This document shows, in pieces, positions 57,401 through 64,000 of a stretch of 64,000 bases of DNA. The position numbers and the translations under genes are program-made. The number at the start of each line of letters is the position of its first letter. The first letter of the stretch is position 1. The DNA is from Litomosoides sigmodontis. Taxonomy: Eukaryota; Nematoda; Chromadorea; Rhabditida; Onchocercidae. The notes beneath the pieces were generated by a model. That model was given only the letters and a program-made list of their open reading frames with translations. It had not been told where the DNA came from and ran no database searches. The stretch is taken from contig OY718808.1 in NCBI GenBank assembly GCA_963070105.1, positions 682,001 to 746,000 on the forward strand. The letters run 5' to 3'.

Positions 57401-60003
57401 ATGAAGCACACAACAAGAGCTCAGGCTTGCATGTATGGACAAGTAATCGGTGACTCATTAGGATCTCGGTATGAATTTCAACCTGCTTCGGTTGTTCAAC
57501 GAATGATAATGGACGATTCGGTACAGTCTTTTCTACCAATAATTGGAGGTGGACCGTTTCAATTACTGCCAGGACAGGTTTGTTCTTTTTCCCTTATTAT
57601 TTACTTTATCATTACTATTACTGCTGTTAATATATTTTGTTGGTATTATTTAAACTGTTATATTTTTATATCATTTTATTGCTGTTAATATCACTTTTAT
57701 AACTGTTATAATGTTTTGTTTATATTGCCTCCAATATTCGCACTTTTGTTTTTATTGCACTTTTATCATTATTTATTATTAATATATTATTTTCAACAAA
57801 AAAAAATGAAGTATTGTGTTTCATTTTTCAAAATTTTTATATATTTTTTATCTTTTTCAAAAGAAAGGACAGGACAAGTGTTTGGCAGATCGAGGAAATT
57901 GTGGGAGATTTATGAAATTGTTATGTATGTATAATTAATTAATTGATGATTTTGCTTTGCTAAAATTCAAGTGAAATAAGTGTAGATGCATCGCAAAACT
58001 TGTTAGTATAGCAAACCAAGAAAGAAAATTATGTCAAAAAAACAAAGGGGCAAAGTTGAAGGTATGTCGTATGGAAGAAGTTTTGAAGTTTGTAGGATTT
58101 GAAAAAATTTGTTTCAAAGTTAAATGTCTTCTAATCCATGATGTTATTTGGAACTGATTAATGGATTTTTCGATAACGGATGATTCTGAAATGGCTCTTT
58201 CATTGGCTTCCAGCTTAATCCGTTGTCGTACGTTTAATGCGGCTGATGTTGCATGTAGCTACGTTTTTTGGAGTCAGTCCAAACCACCAGATATTGGAAG
58301 AGCTACTCGAAATGCGCTAGCTATTGGTATTCCATTTTATCATATCATTTCGCACCGTACTGTAAGAATAAAAAATTCGTTTCATTTTGTCAAATTCTTG
58401 ATTGATCGTTGATTCACTGAAATTTAGAAATAATAAGATATGCTGAATAAATGCTACTTGCAAAAGATTATGGGACACTTATTGAGGATTTTGAAGATAG
58501 AGCGAAAAGTTTTTTAAGTTATGTTTTAATTGTTAAGATTTACAGAAACGCAGCTCTCAACAAACTGGTACAATGAATTAAGTGACATCGACAAGGAAGG
58601 AATACATCAACAAGTATTAAATAATGTCAGGAATTGCAATGTTGGCAGTTTAAGTAACGGATGTCTCATGCGAATTTCACCTTTAGCCATTTGTTCTGCT
58701 AATATTACATCCATAGAACGGTAATTTTTAGACGTCGTACTTTGGTTACATTTGATTAAAGCATCACCTATCTACCTGAAAATTTCCTTTTGTTTACTAT
58801 TCGACTGAAAAAATGATCTTATTATATAAATTAAAAAGAAAGTTACACAAAGAAGGTAATATTTGCTCCCTGCCAGCGGTATTTTTTTGTCTGTTTAACG
58901 ATTTGCTTGATAAAAACTGGAATTTGTTGTAATTAGAATAGAAGAAATGGTTCGCGCAGACTGTTCACTTACACATTGTGAAGAGGACGCTAAGCAAGCT
59001 GCATTTTCTTATGTTATTGCGATACGACATTTGCTTAATGGAAATAGCAACAAGGTTGTTTATTTCGCTAAGATTTATTCGGGAAAATTGGCGGTTTACG
59101 TTTATAATTCAATGTGTATTTATATCTGATACGAAGATTTCAAAATGAAAACTTAAATTTGATGTAGGAAGCATTCGATGTGGCATTAAACTTCACTAAA
59201 AGCACGCGCATCCGTGAACACCTATTGACAGCTCGAGAAAGGCCTGTGCCTATAAATATTGGAAGTGAGTTTGTGGATGGTGATGGGAAAGCTATGGGAT
59301 ACATTGGAGTGGCTTTGCAGGTTTAGCTTTGTTTACCCTACAAAAGCGTTGCTCGATCCTTATAAGGCTGTGTGAGGTGCGGATTTTTAATAAGTATTGA
59401 CAAGGATGAAAAGAATAAGTCGTTCAGTACTTATTAGATAGAATCAATTCCTTTTTGCCTGATGTAAGAAGAATGACAGAAAGTTTTCCAGAGTGCATTT
59501 TATGAACTACTTCACGGTGTGTCGTTTACAAGGTCACTAATTGATGCGATATCACGTGGGGGGGATACCGATACAAATGCTGCAATCGTTGGAGCCTTGC
59601 TTGGTAAATTTTTTCTGTTGAAAATTCTATGAATTCAACTTTTAATTTTTACGGTATGTTCACAAAATGGGATTATATCATGCCAGATACTCACATGCTA
59701 TTTGAGGAACAAAAAATAGTATCACCTCTAATTATTTGTTTTTGATTATAGCTGGTCTATGACTTACAGTTTTTGAACATATTTTTACACTGTCGGTGAT
59801 TTTTCTTTTCTTTAATGTTTTAAAATTTGTTCTCAGTGTTTTCTCTTGTACTGGGAGATGTCACTTAAGGTGCACGATTTGGTATTGATGACATCCCGGA
59901 GCAATGGATTAGCACAGTGAAGAGAAGCAAACCACGAGTTAATTTTAATACCATCGATCGTAATGTTGAACGAATCGTCAGTAATTTACTGACGATGAGC
60001 TAA
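57401..60003 (+). CDS. ADP-ribosylglycohydrolase (ARH/DraG) family protein
   Basis: Hydrolyses ADP-ribose from proteins or small molecules through two metal ions; the substrate here is unknown. Exons 57401-57577, 58173-58361, 58554-58720, 58937-59054, 59168-59320, 59492-59603, 59870-60003 give 1,050 nt and 349 residues. Family motifs are YGQVIGDSLGSRYEF near the N-terminus, metal-binding ITDDSEMALSLASSL, LSNGCLMRISPLAI, HCEEDAKQAAFSYVIAI, and the C-terminal metal site ISRGGDTDTNAAIVGALL. All the expected acidic residues are present. Exon 2 begins after TTTTTCG, where TTTTTCAG is expected (see findings). The junction between exons 2 and 3 has an alternative in-frame pairing (58356 with 58546). 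The ATG lies directly after an AATAG acceptor. There is no signal peptide, so the protein is probably cytosolic. Confidence 0.87.
58166..58172 (+). other. Apparently defective 3' splice site of the ADP-ribosylglycohydrolase gene
   Basis: Homology and frame place the exon boundary at 58173 (LLPGQ joined to ITDDSE, phase 0). The seven bases before it are TTTTTCG, with no AG. The upstream in-frame codons run into a TGA at 58155. One missing A would restore TTTTTCAG. Confidence 0.6.
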
Positions 60004-60215
60004 TCTTCCTTTAATTTTGACTTCGTATCTAGTGCTTCTGATCTATTCCTTTATTTCATTTCACGTATTGTAGATAAACTGCTGTTAGAAATTTGATTTT
60101 CATTAACAGAGATGATTTGCATACAACACATGGCTGGTAATCAGATGGCCTTTAAGTTATGCAGTTGATTTATTTTGATGAACTGGAAAACTACGACATC
60201 ATATATTATGTGTGT

Positions 60216-60221
60216 AATAAA
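60216..60221 (+). terminator. Likely polyadenylation signal of the ADP-ribosylglycohydrolase gene
   Basis: A canonical AATAAA about 210 bp after the stop codon. Confidence 0.5.
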
Positions 60222-61214
60222 ATCTAATTACCGACGCTATTCTTCGTTTACCAGATTCGTTTTAAGAGAACATAAAGCCATGTAGGAATGTGATTTTCAA
60301 TTTTTTGCGCTTTCTTAAGCAAAGTATGGACGAAAAATCAATAATTGTTACTTGTTTGTTGTTCGAACTAAAGCATATTTGTTAAGTAACCTTAACGATG
60401 TAGTAATTTTCTCGAGCTTCTCTCACACTTGTTAACCTCCATTATATTTATAATATGTAATTTTTGCTAATAATCATACGATGTTCATAATTTGTAGGGT
60501 AGAAAAATAACGAAACTGCCGTCTTAGCAGAAAGTATGAAACGAACGATGATAATTCATTTAACGATAGCCCTTACCGGCACAAATGAAAATATAAGCTC
60601 AACTATGTTGTGCCTTGCAAGTTGCATTTTGTTTAGTACGAGACATACTAATTAAACTTTAAAAACTGATACTGTCATGGACATTTTAGGTTTTGGCTCA
60701 CAAGCGGATATTGTTCTAATAATTATTAATCTCTGTATTTTTTAATTACCTTAGTCTGGTTTACCAATAATTTATTCAACTTTCCTCTAAGAACATGCAT
60801 GGTCCCGCGCATGGTATGACTAAAAATGGTAATAGAACATTGTAGTCGATGATTAATTACCTGTGCATTTTTTTCGTTCCATAATACCGAAAGGATAATT
60901 AATTAAACGTACGTCAACCGTTCACGAATTACTTTGCACTATTGATTTTTGTGAGGAAGTTTTCTGTGCTAAAGCTTTTTTGTGAAATGTTAAGCATGAA
61001 ATGAAAGCTATTTTACTTTAATAGTTTTTATGAATTGAAATTTATTTGTGAATTCAAAATCAATTAAATTAAAATCACTGCTCCGTGTTAGTTCAGATGT
61101 CCTTTTTTTTGAGGTGGAAGTATTGTTGAATTGTGAACAACAGAAAAAATCAAATTTCCGCAATTTTAAAATCGAATTCAAAAGGACATTGTAAAATGGT
61201 TGTTGAGTGATACA

Positions 61215-61237
61215 TATATATATATATATATATATAC
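61215..61237. repeat. (AT)n microsatellite, short
   Basis: A perfect AT run of 23 bp in the right-hand spacer. Confidence 0.9.
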
Positions 61238-61461
61238 CGAAATTCAAATTAAAAAAATTTCTGGGGAATATTTAAATTGACAATAATTAATTTCACTAAG
61301 AAAATTGTCATATATCTTTGTTTACCTTAGGAATTCTACCTGAAATCTTAATTACGTATGTGGATAGATGTGAAAAGTATTAAGAGATAGAGAGACGAAT
61401 CATTATAAAAAACGAAAGACAAAAAATCCAAAAGTTTTTCATAACTTTTTTTTAGAACAGA

Positions 61462-61489
61462 GACAGACAGACAGACACACACACACACA
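61462..61489. repeat. (GACA)n then (CA)n compound microsatellite
   Basis: About three GACA units followed directly by a CA run. Confidence 0.9.
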
Positions 61490-63504
61490 GAGTATGTGTT
61501 TTGTTATTTTGCTGTATGAAATGATGACAGTCTTCAATACCATCAAAGAAGCCAGCGACACGCAGTGTTCATTAGTGCATCAGTATCGGTAGCAAAGAGA
61601 TTTTTTTTATTAAAAAACTTCTTCCATCACTTTGTTGTCATCTGCGCTCTCGTAGATTCGCTTGCAACCTGATGCGCACATTGTCGACTAATTCCCTTTC
61701 TCAAACACTCTTATCACAAGCAATTATCACTTTATCACTCATCTTCTTCAGATATTTCCCAAGCAACAACAACAACAACGGGCAGTAATGCATTCTGTTC
61801 CATTATGGTGTGTTATCATTTCAAATTTCAATCTCATTTAAGTTGATAATTTTTTTTGATTTTATTACTTTTGTGCAAATAGTTGATAATTGTTACACTT
61901 TCCGTTCTTCTTTCTTCTCATTTCAACTTCAGCTTTCTTGGGCGATCTTCTTATTTCAGTTCTTTAAATAACAGAGCAAGAAAAAAGAAATTTGTATCAG
62001 TTTATTTTTTTCAAACTCTTAAAGGATAACTGATATTCCTTCTTCAAATGATAGAAATTATGCTATTGTAGTAGTAATTGAATAAATTGAACTGTGGCGT
62101 CTCCTTTTCTTGCTTACTTCCAAATGCTAATTTCATGTGAAAAATATTTCGTAGATGTTCGTTAGAAAATTGATGAATTTTAGACATTCGTTTTTTCAAT
62201 CATTCATTTACGTTACTGTTTAATATTCGTATGATTGCAACTTGCTTCCTATGGCAATTTAAAAATCAAATATAATTTCCTTCTTTAATTACAGTGTTAA
62301 TCGCTTCCTTAATTCTTGTTATTTAGCTGTACTAGTTAACTTAATTTTGATTAATAACCTTATGGTAGTAGAATGTACCATGTTTTTCCATTCATAGTTT
62401 AATGGATAATAATTTATGCTTAGGTCATTAATTTACTACGGATACCTTCACTGTTACAACAATTTTACCAAAATTATTGTAAGTTGAAGAACGATTGTCA
62501 ACCATATCATCATTTGTTTTAAACAAGTTGAACTTTAATAATAGATGCTTTAAAGCTTTCTTTCTGTTTCTGTCTCTGTCTCTCTCTTTCCCTCTCTCTG
62601 CCAAAATGATCGAAACAATCATCGTTCACTACCAGCTGTTCCATACGGAATCCTGTTTTTCTTCTTTTTTTCTTTTCATGCGTCACAAATTCAATCGATG
62701 GTTGTGTTCCTTTGAGTACTGAAAGATGGTATGTTTGAATGAAATTAAAGATGACATGTTTGAATGAAATTTTTTTTCCACCACCGCTATTTCTGATCAC
62801 TTAGTCTAAGATGCAATTAATCATTTCTCTCGTTATATCTCAAATGTGGAAAAATGCAGCAGTACTATTTAAATTGATAAGAGTAAGTACAGTTTCGGAA
62901 GAACGAGGATTTCGCTTTAAAATCGATTATTGTCATCCTTTCTGAGGACTTTCAACCTTTGATTCATTCCGATCTCCAATTCTCAGAGCAATCTAGCGAA
63001 GTGCAACTGTACTTCAAATTTCTTCAACCGTTTCACTGTCAATTGAGTTGTTCGTATCTAAAAATTCCTGTTTGATTTACAAACTCATTTTAAATTCAAG
63101 CAGAAGGAAAAACTTAGGTATAATTCTCAATTACCATAATTTCACTAATTCCATGCGAGAGAAATTTTTTAAAAAGGAAGTGGGAAAGCAATAAACATTT
63201 AATTTTAATAAAAGCCAAAAATACGATAAGGTATGAAATGTAGAATTAGAACGATATGGTTATATTACTTGTTCATAAATGTGCTATTAGCAATCGCTTA
63301 ATTTAGAAGTAAAGCTACATTTATGAGTTATTTTAATTTTTCATCATTTCTAAGCCTCAGTTATCCGGTTTTTTATTGCTTTTATAATTATAATTGCTTA
63401 AAATTGTGTGATTCACAAAAAATAATTATTTAATAATTGGACATTTGAGTAGTTAAATAACGAAAAGAGTTTCGTTTTTTTCTCCACAAAAATTTCCATT
63501 TCAG

Positions 63505-63865
63505 GATTTTCCTCATTGTGATAGCACACGGAAAGGCTACGTACGGCATAGTCGTCAATAGCTTTAACGGACTTACTGTTGGTTCCGGCCAACTTAATGG
63601 TATCGGGAATGAAGTTTACGTAGCTGATGTCTTCAATGGTCCTCAGAACTTCCGTCCTAAGTCTCGCAGTTCTCTCTCGAGATCTGCTCCAGCGCCTTCG
63701 TCCACATTTATCAATTCATTCCAAGGCAATGTCGTTGGGTCAAATTCACTTCAGAATAATGCTGGAATATCACTGGTACCAGGAAGGGTCATTTCAACTG
63801 GCAACTTCTCAAGGGTATCGTTATCCCTGATATTCTTTTCATCCGTAGTACTTTTGGTTGTCTGA
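63505..63865 (+). CDS. Last exon of a probable secreted or surface protein, 5' part not found
   Basis: No family recognised. The acceptor ATTTCAG ends at 63504 and the exon enters in phase 2, so the start codon is on an upstream exon. The first residues IFLIVIAHGKATYG look like the end of a signal-peptide core. The body has two loosely similar blocks, VNSFNGLTVGSGQLNG and INSFQGNVVGSNSLQN, separated by a Ser/Arg/Pro-rich linker (SRSSLSRSAPAPSS). The end, VSLSLIFFSSVVLLVV before the TGA, is hydrophobic and could be a GPI-attachment signal. Alternatively it is read-through into an intron at GTATCG (about 63817). The exon is less AT-rich than its surroundings, which supports coding. Confidence 0.55.
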
Positions 63866-64000
63866 TTAATTTGCATTCAATCAGAAATTTGAGCAATAAT
63901 TTAACTAATTAGTTTAAAGAATGTGTGGTAATAGAAATTTCATTCTATATGCATTCGTGCTGTTTCAAATGATTACTGTAAATTTTTGTGCATTTAAGAT

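Larger units (their letters stand above)
60004..63504. other. Spacer or first intron before the right-edge gene
   Basis: 3.5 kb with no exon chain that I can support. It contains the ADP-ribosylglycohydrolase 3' UTR, two short microsatellites and pyrimidine-rich tracts (62560-62600). The first exon of the right-edge gene should lie here, but I could not place it. Confidence 0.55.

Noticed and set aside
62811..62884. Possible first exon of the right-edge protein, ATG then hydrophobic residues up to a GTAAGT
   Set aside because: It ends in phase 0, whereas the exon at 63505 needs phase 2, and the residues do not form a normal signal peptide with it.

Overview
The window looks like nuclear DNA of a nematode, most probably a clade III (filarial-type) parasite. 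It is very AT-rich. Genes are broken into many short exons with worm-type 3' splice sites (TTTTCAG, TTTGCAG, TTTTTAG). Several start codons sit a few bases after an unpaired acceptor, as expected for spliced-leader trans-splicing. Introns and spacers carry many microsatellites. No tRNA, rRNA, CRISPR array, transposase or bacterial (Wolbachia-type) block was recognised. All exon coordinates were assembled by hand from splice signals, frame continuity and remembered family motifs.

Layout from left to right. 1-2475: the C-terminal part of VPS39 (HOPS tether). 2476-6435: spacer with GA, AC and CCCCCA repeats. 6469-36159: one giant gene of about 50 exons and roughly 3,200 residues, the nematode counterpart of Drosophila Bark beetle/Anakonda. 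It has a signal peptide, three tandem modules (SRCR plus parallel beta-helix plus CUB-like segment), a C-type lectin domain, one membrane span and a long Ser/Thr/Pro-rich tail ending in a PDZ-ligand-like ETSM. 39360-42227: cytosolic malate dehydrogenase, complete in eight exons. 46640-49062: a TMX1/DPY-11-like membrane thioredoxin. 50309-52103: a UCHL3-like ubiquitin hydrolase. 54466-56419: an unrecognised 170-residue protein with basophilic-kinase and 14-3-3-type motifs. 56836-57150 (minus strand): a GC-richer intronless membrane ORF. 57401-60003: an ADP-ribosylglycohydrolase-family gene with one apparently damaged splice acceptor. 63505-63865: the last exon of a probable secreted or surface protein.

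Nothing suggests that these genes form one pathway: they are mostly housekeeping genes (endolysosomal tethering, malate/NADH metabolism, ER redox, deubiquitination, ADP-ribose removal) around one large epithelial junction gene. The most unusual structural signal is inside that junction gene. Its first intron holds a near-perfect (AAT)n array of about 776 bp, and an intron about 11 kb downstream holds a 1,062-bp (ATT)n array. In the same pre-mRNA these are fully complementary. They flank a block of exons that begins and ends in the same phase, so skipping or circularising it would keep the frame.
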